A program made the position numbers and the translations under genes. A DNA stretch of 64,000 nucleotides from Psococerastis gibbosa. Taxonomy: Eukaryota > Arthropoda > Insecta > Psocodea > Psocidae. The stretch lies in the NCBI GenBank assembly GCA_963971405.1, contig OZ020489.1, positions 26,810,290 to 26,874,289 on the forward strand. Direction: 5' to 3'. The notes under the pieces were generated by a model. That model was not told the DNA's origin. It did no database searches and worked only from the letters and a program-made list of their open reading frames with translations. Below are positions 13,369-26,600 of the stretch, piece after piece. Numbering within the stretch: the stretch's first letter is position 1; the number at the start of each line of letters is the position of its first letter.

Positions 13369-16300
13369 CCGGTATTAAAATCATATTAAAATCAGGGTTG
13401 CTGCTGGGCTTTCACTTTGGGGACAACGTGACACAGTTCTTCTTACATAGTTCTTCTTACACAGTAATTCTTATATGTTTATAATATATATATTGTAAGT
13501 TCAGTTCTTCAGTATTGGCAACATCACAATTATTTAAAAAATTCTGAAGCTTACTGTTAATTTATTTTAAACAATTGAATTAATACCATCACGTGACATG
13601 GAATTATATTAACCCCGGTATTAAAATCACATTAAAATCAGGGTTGTTGCTGGCCTTTCACTTTAGGGACAACGTGACACAGTTCTTCTTACACAGTAAT
13701 TCTTATATGTTTATAATATATATATTGTAAGTTCAGTTCTTCAGTATTGGCAACATCACAATTATTTAAAAAATTCTGAAGCTTACTGTTAATTTATTTT
13801 AAACAATTGAATTAATACCATCACGTGACATGGAATTATATTAACCCCGGTATTAAAATCACATTAAAATCAGGGCTGCTGCTGGGCTTTCACTTTGGGG
13901 ACAACGTGACACACTAGTTGAAAACGGATGGTCACCTTAAGTGCCCACACCCCCTATAACGCAGTCCCCACATGCTTTAGGTTCCAATTTCATTTAACAA
14001 CAGTGTTTGTTTTGTATTTTCCTCCTTTATGTATCTCAGAATTATATTTTGTTAAGTATTTCATTTGCTGGGAAATTGCGAGCGCAAAACCGTGTCTTAC
14101 TTACCCAAAACGGTAATGCTGCTCGAAATGAGCATGGATAGCAACCAAACGGCGGCAATTTTGAGAATGACCAGCCGTTTTGTTGTTGTGTGCCTCGTTC
14201 TCAGGGGGTTTCTGATGCCCAGGTACCTGCCCAGGCTTATGAACGTCATGTGCATGATGCTCGCCGAACACGCCAGAACGTCACACGTCACGTACACGTT
14301 ACACCAGATAACGCCCAGAGGCCAGTAACCTGAAAAAACACATGTCATATAATTGGTAATCACAGTCATTTTTCTTGGTTTCCGCGGAATCTGCAAGTTG
14401 ACACCCAATGCTAAGTGCCCTCTTCTACTACTTCTAGCCGGCCGCCATACCAAGTTGAATCCAGCGGACCAGAGCAGGTTCAAAGCTGCAGACAACTTGG
14501 TCGTGTGCACAGTGCCTATTGGGAAACATGGTAGGACTTGTCCTGGTCACCTCCGAACTAATCGTGTGACTTAACTGTGTTTCCCAAGTGGTGCAGAATC
14601 CACTATAATCTGTCCTATGGGCTGGCATAGGACAGCCAAGTCGGGGTCGCTCTATGGGCCCAAATATGAGGCCTAAGTCGTTATTAACCCGACGAACACT
14701 ACTACTACTACTACTACTACTTCTTGGCCCGACTGCGCAGTACGAGATAACATACTTGGTAGTGTAAACCTCACTTTATTCTCGCAGAAGGACTACTTGC
14801 CTTTGCCTGTTGTTGGAATATATACAATATATATAAATTTATATAGATATATAGATATATATGTTTTCGTTACCTAGTCAGGGTCAATGACTTATTTTTT
14901 CTCAATCGCAGCGAGGGGAGGCGGACCCAAATCGCTCCCCTGTAATGCGGGTACCCATACAAATTACAAAAAGATCAATGTCATATTGTATGAAAAAACT
15001 GAAATGAAATGAATTTATATAGGTAGTGCTAATGTGATGTGAATTTCCAGATTTACAGATGAATATGAACACATAATTAACAGCAAGCACTTTATTATTG
15101 AATTATTTTGTAAGCCCCAGCCGCCAGCTCCGCTCTGTGGTCTCTTTCAAGTAATAATTAGGAGAGGATTCTTCCAATTAAAATTGCATTACAGCGTAAA
15201 TAAAGTGTAGGCTATATGTTTGTATTTGCAATGCAATGTAGGCTACATACTGGGCCATTTTATTAATTTTCTAACCGCTATTACTGTAGTTTGGGGTCAC
15301 ACGAAAACTATTCGTCAACTATTTAACCTATTAATATTGTAAGAATCTGAAAATATCAAGAGGTCAAATGGATGGGATAGTTTATCTATGTATCCACTAT
15401 TGCATAATTTACTTACTTACTTACTTCGATCCCTCTTATTTACTACAGTTATATACGATACGTACCGTTACCATACCATATTTTGAAATTCCTCAGAAAA
15501 ACCTTTTCACACAACATTTACTGTCTGAGTCTCACACACCTTGAATAAGAGTTTATAGTTTAGGAGTTTAAAATCATCTCCATATATCCATGTTTTTTGG
15601 TTGCCCCTATTTACTACTAGTTCATAGTAATTGTTTTTCGGAAATAGAAATTTTCTCACATCTCTCCCAACAGCCGTAAAGGAAAGTTAGCTGTTAGCTA
15701 TTTTACAGCAAATCAGATGGGTAATACGAGTATTTGTAGGGTATGTTGTGAGCGCCGGAGTGCCGGTTGCTGGACTCTCTGAGTACTTCAGCTAGTGAGT
15801 TAGATAAAAATCCAAAATGTTGGAATTTATGAACCTCATGGCCGCCCCCTTTGGCAGGCTCCTGGTTTAGGTGTAGGCAAACTGCTATCAGGCGGGGATT
15901 CCATCAACGCCAATAGTGATATTAAATGGTTTTTGACGTGATAGCAGACAGTCTTAGACTGTCTATAAATGTCTGCTACCACGTTAAAAAACATTTAATA
16001 TCACTATTGACGTTGGTGGAATCCCCGCCTATGGACAGCAATTAGGAAAGTGGTCGCCAGGGGTCGTCGTGATCCAATAGTGCAACTTGCATCTTTTTAA
16101 AGAATTCTACTTCCCACGTTTGGAAGCTAGACTGCGCAATTCATACAATATGCATACTGTTGGAAGACAGGTGCAACCGAAGAAACTCATTAAAGCATAA
16201 AATTGAAAAGTACAAAACAGTACGCAACATATCTGATTCCAGCAGCCAACTGTCATGGCAAATGTTTAAGGAAAATGTGAGGATATTAATTTGAAAGTTA

Positions 16301-19300
16301 GCGCAAATATATTTTAAAGTATTCTACTTCCCACGTTTGGAAGCTAGACTGCGCAATTCATACAATATGCATACTGTTGGAAGACAGGTGCAACCGAAGA
16401 AACTCATTAAAGCATAAAATTGAAAAGTACAAAACAGTACGCAACATATCTGATTCCAGCAGCCAACTGTCATGGCAAATGTTTAAGGAAAATGTGAGGA
16501 TATTAATTTGAAAGTTAGCGCAAATATTTGCGTAAAATAAAACTGGCTTCTTGTAGCTGGCAGCAATTTTCTCTCGCAGTTCTTAACGGTAGCAAAGTTT
16601 CTCTGATGGTGGTGGTACTAAACTCGGTGAAAGCTTAAGGCAGCTGCTTCGCAAACGCTAACATTCCAGTGATACGATAACATAATCTCAAATTCTCGTG
16701 TCATAGTTTTCTTCATCGGGTGAAAAGTTCAAAGTAGGCCTACTAGTTGGAACTTAAATACAATAAAATTAATCGTGCTACTCTTCAAATGCCGTAGATT
16801 TAATTTGGGTCCACTTTTAATTGGATCTAACGATTCAGCACATTTTCATCCATATTAAACAGAAAAGAATATAGAAATTATATCGTACACCTTTACGAAA
16901 ATGAGTTGCAAATAAGAGATAGAGAAATTTCATGTTATATCGTAAATAACTTATTTGCATTACACTCTGCAATATTTATTCGATCGAAGAAATATTTGAA
17001 TTGCTTATTTTGAAAATGTACGATTTGAATCTGAATTTTGGTATTACACGCTCCAATTACTCTTCGACCCATATTTGTGGGATCGAATATTGGAACACAG
17101 TATACAGTATACAGATTGGTGTATGCAGGTGTGTATATACTAATCCACCGCGATAGGAAGAAATTTCATGCAGTAGTTTTTAATGCACGCCCATTTTAAA
17201 ATGAATTATTTAAAATTACAATATTCATTGGCTTTTCATATGAATTTTCATATGAAAAGGACTCTTCACAGAAACTGGAATCAAAATTTGTTCATCTAAC
17301 ATTTTATCCCAGTTCTACCCAACTTTTCTTTGTTAAATAGAAACAAGTATACTAACGTTGGATTATTCAGTCTCTCTTCGCGCTAATCGCGCTAACTCTG
17401 CTTTTAGTAATTGTCATTTCGAGAATTATGCTCAATACTATTCAACAAACAGAAGCCAGTTTTTTGTTTTGTTTAACTTTGGTACCTCTTTTTAAATGGT
17501 ATAGAAAAGAACCGGTCCGAGATTACTCGAACAAAACATTTTACCCCCTGAAGCAAACTACCAAGGGGCAAGCGACCCCCCGCATTTCGTTAAAATTAAA
17601 AACGACTACAATATATGTGAATTTAAAATAAATAGTTTGAGCCGTTTTTTAGAAATAATTTTTTTAGAAGGTTCTTTTGGAGTTTTTTGAAAATGAAACC
17701 CCCTAAATTGAGTTGGCCAATAAAAAAAAACCGTCTCGAGGTATAATTTATGTGAACGTTCATGCCAACTTTCATCAAAATCGACCGAGTAGTTTGCAAG
17801 GAAATCGATGAACAGACAGACAGACAGAGCGACATTTCGTAAAAAACACTTTTTTGGGTTCCTGGGACCTCAAAACGTGTAAATCCATTGAAATCTCGGA
17901 ATCAAAAATTTCGACGACCATCACAAAGCTTCCCTTATACTGCGTAGGCTATAAATTGGAAATCAGAAAGAACAATATTTCAAATTGCACAAAGAACGAA
18001 ATAATGGAATTGTATCTTTTTCCTGGAACGCCTGCCCTTACCCGGCGTCGACAATTTTGAATCCCTGGAGTTACACTATGTGGCTTGTTTTTTAAATCTG
18101 ATCAATTGTAGATAAAAAAGATAGAAGCTTAATATCCACCATATACTGTAACAGGGCCGTGCCCAGGGGGTGGTCCATGGGGTCCGGACCCCCCCCCCCG
18201 AAATAAATTTTTGTATGAAAAACCTGTATGGTTTGAAGAATTTATCCATTAATTCATTAAGAAATTATGTTTAAAAAAAATTGGACCCCCCCCCCCCCGA
18301 AATCAAAACCTGGGCAGGGCCTTGTACTGTAAGTAGATAACAATTACTTCTTATTCGTTTTCATGGGGTATTATAGATGTGAAATAGACAGAATGGTGTA
18401 TGCTTTTAAAAAAACTAGCCTATAGGTATACCTTAAAATTGTTTTAATGCCTTTTGTGCAGCGTGTAGAGGTAAAAAAATGCATATAAGTAATATATTGT
18501 CTGGTTCCCATGACAAAAATTCAGTATTTTCCAGAATGAGACATTTTACATACATACAGCAGGGATACCGTGTATAATCAAATTACTATTTTTTCACGCT
18601 CGCTGATAATACAAGGATTCAACAGCAATTACGTTCTATACCGTATCTGTTGCTCACATCAGCAAGTCGCAATCAATTTATCACGCAAAAATAGGTGATT
18701 TGATTAAAAACCTTGCCATTTTTTTACGTTTCAATTTACTGTACTTTTGATTTTGACGCGTCTGATTTTTTTAATTTGGTGCCTTTTTCCAGTTACAATG
18801 AATAGAATAGGTAAGCAATTTAACAATTGTGTTATTCAATCATCCAAATGGAGGTTATAGGTGTCTTTTTGGGTGCTTTCGTGATAGTTCAGATAATTTG
18901 TTTTACTTCCATATAAACGTGGGAAGGCAAAACGTACTCACCTAATTCTAACCTGAAAAGTAGTTGTTCAGAGGCAAATTAATTTCAAATTGTTTGTTTT
19001 GGTTGGTATGGTTGGGCCTCAAATAAACACATTAGGAAGAAGTGACATTTCTGAATAAGTCCCAATAGTTATTGAATGGTGTAATTCGCAAACAGTAGTT
19101 ACAGTGAAATTGCAGCAGAAATTATTATATCTACTGTCAGATGTCCTAAGTTACTTACTGGGCAGGCCTATGCGTCTTTATCATTAATATATTTAGGTTG
19201 ATAGCACTACCGGAAGTACGCAGTACATACACATCTACGAAAAATACTTTTAGTATTTTACTTGACATACAGTGTGTAATATTATATTGCAAATCATAAA

Positions 19301-20351
19301 TGGAAGCTAGAAATATGAGCGATGTACGGAAGTAGGGGTTTTTCGCTATTCGTCACATACAGCGAGGTTATTTTGTCCAGTATTCTCATCATTCTTAGAT
19401 TTTATTGCGTAGTTTATGGTGTAGTTGACTCAGCGGTCATTACTATGTGCGCCATGTCTACCCAGCCATTACCTCCGTTAGGTTGGCACCCTTGGGAAAG
19501 GCTCGGGAAACATATCACATAAATGGTCCTACACGTGCAGTGCACATCGTTACGTTCAATGGACATCTTTCCAAGGCGGCAATTCCACCGGCAAATTTAC
19601 TTCATTTGTGATTTGAGATTTTTTGTTTGTTTTGTTTTGTTTTAAGGAGACTATTATGTAGATACGTAACTTATCTATTATCCATTAAGTTATAATAGAT
19701 TAGTTAAGTATCTATATAATAGTCACCTTGGAACAAAACAAACAAAATATCTCAAATCACAAATGGAGTAAAATCGCCGGTGGAATTGCCGCCTAAGAGA
19801 AATTCAACTCGCCTTTTTGGCAACGAGGCTTGCCACAGGTCCCAACCTCCAAATACCGGGATACAAGACATAATTATTTACTATTAACATTGACAAATTA
19901 CCAATTCCATATTTAACTACAATCTAATATTTTGCAACTTTTATAAAAAATTTGATCGCAAAACAACATGTTACCTATACTAAACTACACTTAACATGCA
20001 AAACAATACGAACAGGATCTCAGATAGTCTTTGGCTGAATAGCTTGTTCATATTGTAAAGGGGGCCCACGGGATATTATTTCAACTACACAATAAAATAA
20101 ACAATAAAATTGTAACAGTATATACTAATTAAAGGAAAATACGAAATTTATTTACTTACTTAGGTACGGTATTTATAAATATTTTGATGGCAACTAGAGT
20201 TCAGGTTCTGATTGTTCTGATTGTTGGGCTGATCACACTTTACAACTTCGATTCATATAAAATGTTACTCGGTAAAAGTTTTCCAGAATTCTTTTCTAAT
20301 GTGTTGCATTGCATTTCACGCATGGTATTATTTTCTATTTTTTACATTATA

Positions 20352-20388
<37 letters not shown>

Positions 20389-20477
20389 TAACGCAACGCC
20401 CTTTGGGGCTTACGCGTTGTATGTTTAAGTGTTGCAATACTGTAGTTTTTAATGGGGCTGGTGTAGTGTGTACTATT

Positions 20478-20519
<42 letters not shown>

Positions 20520-20597
20520 CCGCAAACTGCTATAAGCGCGCTGGGCAACGAGTTGCCCAGGTACCGTCTACAACAGTTTGCCCTTGTCTATTTGTTC

Positions 20598-20637
<40 letters not shown>

Positions 20638-23600
20638 GGATTAACATTATATATATAACATTATATATATTATTATTAATTTATTATATACATTATATAT
20701 ATATTAATATATGTTATATATATAACATTATATATATATCTAATATCACAGCTTAACTGCTTTTTGGGCGCATGCATAAGAACCTACTATTCGCGCCTGT
20801 ATTCAAGCGTTTCCTTTGGGAATGACTTCAGCGGCGGATTAAATGGGGGCGGTGGGGGCGGTTTCCCCTCCCAAAGCACCCAAAGCTATAAAAAAAAATA
20901 AGCATTTTCTATCACATAGAGTAAACAAATAATTTCGCATATTAGTTTTAAAAAAGGAAAAGAAGTAATTGGCGCGAAAATGTCGATTACTGTCTACAAG
21001 TTTGCCATGTTTTTACGTTGTTGTTTTTTTTTTTTTTTTTTTTTTTTTTGTTGACCGGCTTGTAATCGCAAAGCTTCAAATTGCCATCGGCCCCTCCCAA
21101 AACTTTTTGTTTAATCCGCCACTGCCCCCTTTCCCTTACAACTGTAGATTCTAAAAGCAATTTTTTTTTTTAATTAATTAGTCGCAGATATGCTAAAAAA
21201 AATCCTGGAATTTCCCTCCAATAGTTGAATTTTTTCCCCCAAAATGGACTTCCGGGTCCTCCTAGTCCTGCACTGGATCTGTCGATCCCTATATACTACG
21301 TACATACGTTGCCCGATGGTCTGTAAAAGTAACCCGTTTTATATATATACGTCAAACAAATAAAAGAGGACGGAGATGGTAGTCAAAAAAGGTTTCGAGA
21401 GTTCTCTTTTGACAGCAACACAGAATCCATTAAGCTTCAAATTTCATGGCTTGCCGGGGAAAATGTGTTCTTTCCCTCATACAGTTCTAGTGTCAATTAC
21501 AAACGTCTCATAGCGTGGAGTCGTGGCTGAGGTCTATGTGCCAGTAATTAGGTTGCAGCTGCAGTAATGAAGGAGAGCAAATTAAGGTTTGCCACAGCTG
21601 GGACGAGCAAGTACTGTCCAAGTAGCATTATCCGGCGGCCATTATTGCTGAGTACAGGTTTGTAATGAGACTGTCATAAACGGTCTCGGTCACGTCTCTC
21701 ACACTCACACTTTGCAGACTTTTCCTCCGTTCATTTCCCATTAGATTCTGAGTTTCAGATTTCTTGAAAATTGAGAGGAAACGCTCAACAAGTACAGACT
21801 TAGCAGGAAATCAGAAAAAAACCGGGGAAAGCGGATATCGAACCAACGATCTCAGCCTGTCCGTACAACAGAAATTTGATATGCAACATAACCCTTCCAT
21901 AAACTAGCCTACACATCATCGTTAGTCAATGAAATTAAATACCTGCGTAAATAAATTAATACATAAATAAATAAATGTATTCCTAGATAATGCATTCAAT
22001 AGAGAGGCGTATTTTTGTGGTCTGTGCTGCCCCGATGAGCTACCCAAAATTCCCGATCATAAGTACTAAATTATGAAGGATCTAGTGGCTTCCCCCGGGG
22101 AAAGTTTATATCCCGAACTGCAAACTATAGGGGGCCCGGGAATTTCCCCATTGGGTAAGTTTTTGAAATAATCAGCCTCAAATATTAGGAGTTTACGAAC
22201 TTTTATAGTAGTACCTAGTTCAGTTAGCATAGAATTCCTTTATGAAAATGATTGAAAACATTAAAAACTTGCAATGGTATTGCATGTAAGCGTCTGGCAA
22301 GGGTACGTTGCCGGGGGGAATCTGCTTTTAGGTTATTTTACTGTTTAATAAGGGTGCACTCGTAAGCGCAGAGATGTTACTTTTGCGTTTTATAAAAATA
22401 GCGGTTTCAAAACCATGCCATTGAATATATAACAATGACCCTGCTTTGGGAAAGGGCAGGAGGGGCAGATACATATTTGTGTGTCAGATTTGAATTTATC
22501 AAAGCAGCAGGGTAATCTGATTTTGATAATCGGTATAAATAATTCTCAATTTTTTATTATTTTCGTTGATGTTGTTGTTTTATTGTTTTCAAATTTTGTA
22601 GCTCATTTACCTGATAACAATATCAGGGAAGAAAATCAACGACCAAAATATCAAAATTAAATTAAAAAACTGAACTCATCCCCAATTTAGGGGCATGTAT
22701 CTCATGAAAAGATACGCGTACCTACATGGGATTTTAAGGTAGTTTTAATCAGTCATTTTTCACGTACTGAGGAGTCAAAATTCAAAAGTAGAGCTTGTAC
22801 CGGATTTTTCCAAACTCAAAACCTAAGCTTACTGTATTAAAATTTAGATTGTACAGACCAAGATTTATTATCTAACGTGAGTGGAAATAGGGGGCCCGGG
22901 GGTTTCTTCCGGTGGAAATGTCTCCACTCAGAATATCAATATCAACAAGAAAAATTGCCAACTCACTCTGTACACCCCACATAAAATTTATAAGTCTGGA
23001 CATGTAGAGTAGTGGAACGGACTCCAGCTTTCACCCGAAAGGTTGTTGGTTCGAGTCCCACACTTGCTATATTTTCTGGCTATGCTTTGGAGGGCATGTA
23101 AAGCAGGCGGTCCCGGGCTTTCCTAGTTGAGTGTAAGAGAGGGCGTATAGTCCTAACTCCGCTAGGTTGGCTTAGTAATAGAACAAAAAAAGTCGATATT
23201 TATTTATTTATTTTTTATTTTTTATTTATTAGCAAGTAATAATATATTTTACAATACCGTAGACCGGAATTACTCTTCGTACTTAAATATCGCTCAACAG
23301 TGAACTTGATAAAGAGATAGGTACCACAAAATGAAATGGAGAGCAAATAATTTACTAAAATATTTTGGAGTAGTATTTTGATTTAATCGTCAGCGTCAGA
23401 TAGAGGCATTGATGTTGTAGTGTAGGCAAAACTATTGGGGGTGCGACTGTTTAAGGGTTGTTGAGGTCCACCCCTGGTCATGGCATTCCAAAGCGCATTT
23501 CCCGTGCAGCACAATTACACCACTAATTCAACTTCAAGTCAAACATTTCTATTCCACAATAACCTACCATGATGGTATACTTCATAATAGCAGGTGGGGG

Positions 23601-26600
23601 GGGGGGGGGCTATTCTCCATAATTTCATCAGCCAAACATAAAAGTACCGGTGCGAGTGAATATTTATGAATTAGTATAGGTACAGTAGGCCTATTAGATA
23701 ATAATGAGTACCCTAGTTCCATGGTAAATAATTGTCCTAGAGTTAAATTTCGACAACCTCAATTTTCCTTACCATCAACTAAACCATTGGGCTGATCGAT
23801 GGGAGTGATGGGACAATTGTATCTAATGGGCTAGTACATAATAATAACATAGTAACAGAATATATAAACATCATAACTGATACATAATTACAGACACAAT
23901 AATAATAATAATAACGGCATGGTATGTTATGCATAGGGACACAGATTATACATAGGCCTACGTTAATTTCTTCAAAAAACATTTTACTCTTCAAAACCAA
24001 ATCTTTGCTTGGGAATGTAACCTCTTCGGTTTTGTTACTCTATTTAGCACTTAAATTATGTTAGAAAGCAAATTTGTAGTTGTCTTTTTTTAGATTTTGG
24101 GGGTGAAACATCCAGCACTGAGTAAGCCCAAAATAGAAAACATAGTCTCGAGGTATTATTTTTTTTATAATACCTAGTTTGTTCACAAATCGATGAACAG
24201 GACGTTCTTGGGTTCCTGGGACCTCAAAATGTGTAAACCCGTCGAAATCTCGTAATCAAAAATTTGAATCATCACAACGCTTTCCCTGTTCTTTTCTTCC
24301 TGATTATAGTGGATTCCGAACCATTCCGGAACATTGTGAAGTCGCACGATGAATTCAGAGGTGACCAACTCGACACGCGCATCGATTAACTGGTACTCAG
24401 TTTTTTAACTTTGCAGATTAGTCTCAGCGGGTTATCATGTCCCACCATGTTCCCCTGCCAAAGCTGTGCACACTACCAAGTTTGCACCGAATAAAAGTAG
24501 CCGTCGTATAGTTGAACTTACTCTCACCGCGTCAATGGCATTAGCCCATTGTAAAAAATGATTTCCATGAAAAATATCACCATGCAAAATTTATAAGACA
24601 AAGATGAAGCAGAAACTTCATTTCATATTTGTATAATATTATGTGAAACGGAAATTGAAAAATACGGGGTATACGCTTTCAGTCAACAAAGAATCTTCGC
24701 ATTGCTTATCATTTCTTCGCATTGCCTTCCGAAGCATCACAACAGGATGCGCCAGAATGTGTCTTCATCGTTTTGACACGCCTCTGCGCTCCATTTTCCT
24801 TCCTCAACCAAAGAAATGCCAATTTTTTTTCTTTTTTTAATTCCCTATGATGTACATGCATTGTATTTCTAGCAGACATGTCATACAACTACGTTACGCA
24901 TGAATTCTTCTGGGGCAAATAAGTGAATGGGGCTTTATCCGTTGCACAAAATGTGTACCGATTCTATTGTATGTGTGACATGGAATAATTGAATGGAATT
25001 TATGATGGTATGGTGAGTATCCTATTTACCTACTGTAGACGATTTGAGCAGAAAACATTTAGTCTGATATTTACATATGAGACCTAGAAATTTTTGGTGA
25101 AATCAATAAAACCTCGTTTCAAAGCCACAAAGATAAGAAAACACTCTTATGAAAAGTATTTAAAAAAATTAGATTTGACAATAATCCAGTTGCGAAATTT
25201 GCTACGAAAGCTTGTAATAATTACTTTCAAAGATATTGTAAATTCATAAATTTTACAACACAGAACACAGTAGGTACTTATCTACATTACACAATACAGA
25301 ATGTACATAAAACAAAAATTAAAAGATAGATTCTCTCTGAACTTATTTGTTTACGAGCATAGAAAAATCTTTCCTATAACATTATACCAAAAAACTTCAC
25401 CTAAACAGTTACTGATTTTGACGCGTGTGTTGGTACAAACATAACCTGACACAAATTGGTCTGACGCTGGTAAGAAAAAAACGAAAATCTCAAAGATTCA
25501 AAGTCACTTCAATTTTACTTTGTAACCTCATATTTTCCCACGCATTTGCGGTTTGCTGGAATCGAAATTGAAAGAATATTTTGCTTCAGCGATTTGAAAT
25601 TTATTTGACACTCTAGACATTTTGAAATAGGCTTATATTCTTCCTTTAAAGTCTGCCGTCCCATTGGCCAAGCAGTTGCTGCTGAGTTTCTGACCGACAA
25701 TCTTATATAAATTATGTATGGGAGTATGCATAGTCCCACTGAAGACGTCAACTTCACATGTTGACGAAACGTTTGTAATAAGTACGCTTTCAAATTTACC
25801 ACCCAACATGGATTCCACTGCTTCATCATCTCCTTTCAAAAGACTCATTATAATATAATGTATTGCTGGAATTACTCGGGATTCTAACGGACCCTGGCAG
25901 GTTTTGGAATGACTGTGGGCATGCAATTTGAGAGAGCAAAGGTAAAACGAACCGCCAGTGGCTACACCTCTGCATGACTGTAAAATTTTGCACATCCCCT
26001 CTAATGAGGAAGATAGCTCCAAACAAAATTTAAATGTAATTTTGTACTAGAATTTCATACGATAATACATTAATATAATATCTAAATCCTATAAGCACTC
26101 TTGCATAATAAGACAATGGGACACCCACTATCTGCTTTTCACAAAGTATAAATTAACGGAGACTATCGATCGTAGAGTCATTATTGAGAAATTGTAGAAA
26201 GAAGAAGTCTTCTCTTCATTTTGAATATATTGTACAAGTAGTATGTGGCCGTGACTATAGCACCGATCGACTACAGTAATCTCTTTCTATCGGAAAACCC
26301 TCTCTTTTATGAAAACGAAGTGACTGTCGCCAATAGGCGTTAAGTGACGGCCCCATGCAGCTGTAGCAGAATTCCTATTTTTTTGCTTAAGTCATCTATA
26401 CAGGTTGTAGACAAGGGCGGATCCAGCGGAAAATTTAGGGGGGGGGGGGGGGGTCACAAGTTTTTGTAAGTTTAAAAGGTAATTTTTTTGTTGAAAAGTT
26501 GATTTTTTTTTCAACTTTTTTTTTTACTATGTATCTTATGAATTTACTATGAATTTACTCATTTAGGGGGGTCGTGACCCCCCTGACCCCCCGTAGATCC

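Larger units (their letters stand above)
5089..14104 (-). other. 5-HT2 receptor intron 3 (9.0 kb)
   Basis: Holds a Harbinger-like MITE (5612-6052), a tRNA-like unit (7578-7650), a complete-looking LINE (about 9020-13366, opposite strand) and a tandem repeat (13367-13914). Stretches 6060-7540 and 7670-8990 contain no feature I recognise. Confidence 0.8.

Noticed and set aside
20328..20756. Open frames rich in poly-Lys, poly-Phe and Tyr/Ile
   Set aside because: They are translations of poly(T)/poly(A) and (TA)n tracts.
25515..26022. Overlapping minus-strand frames of 104 and 129 residues, with FKGRI and [13 protein letters not shown] faintly like a ubiquitin-specific protease
   Set aside because: The two pieces are in different frames, no catalytic Cys or His box is visible, and the upstream part (about 25945-25995) recurs as non-coding repeat at 26645-26700.
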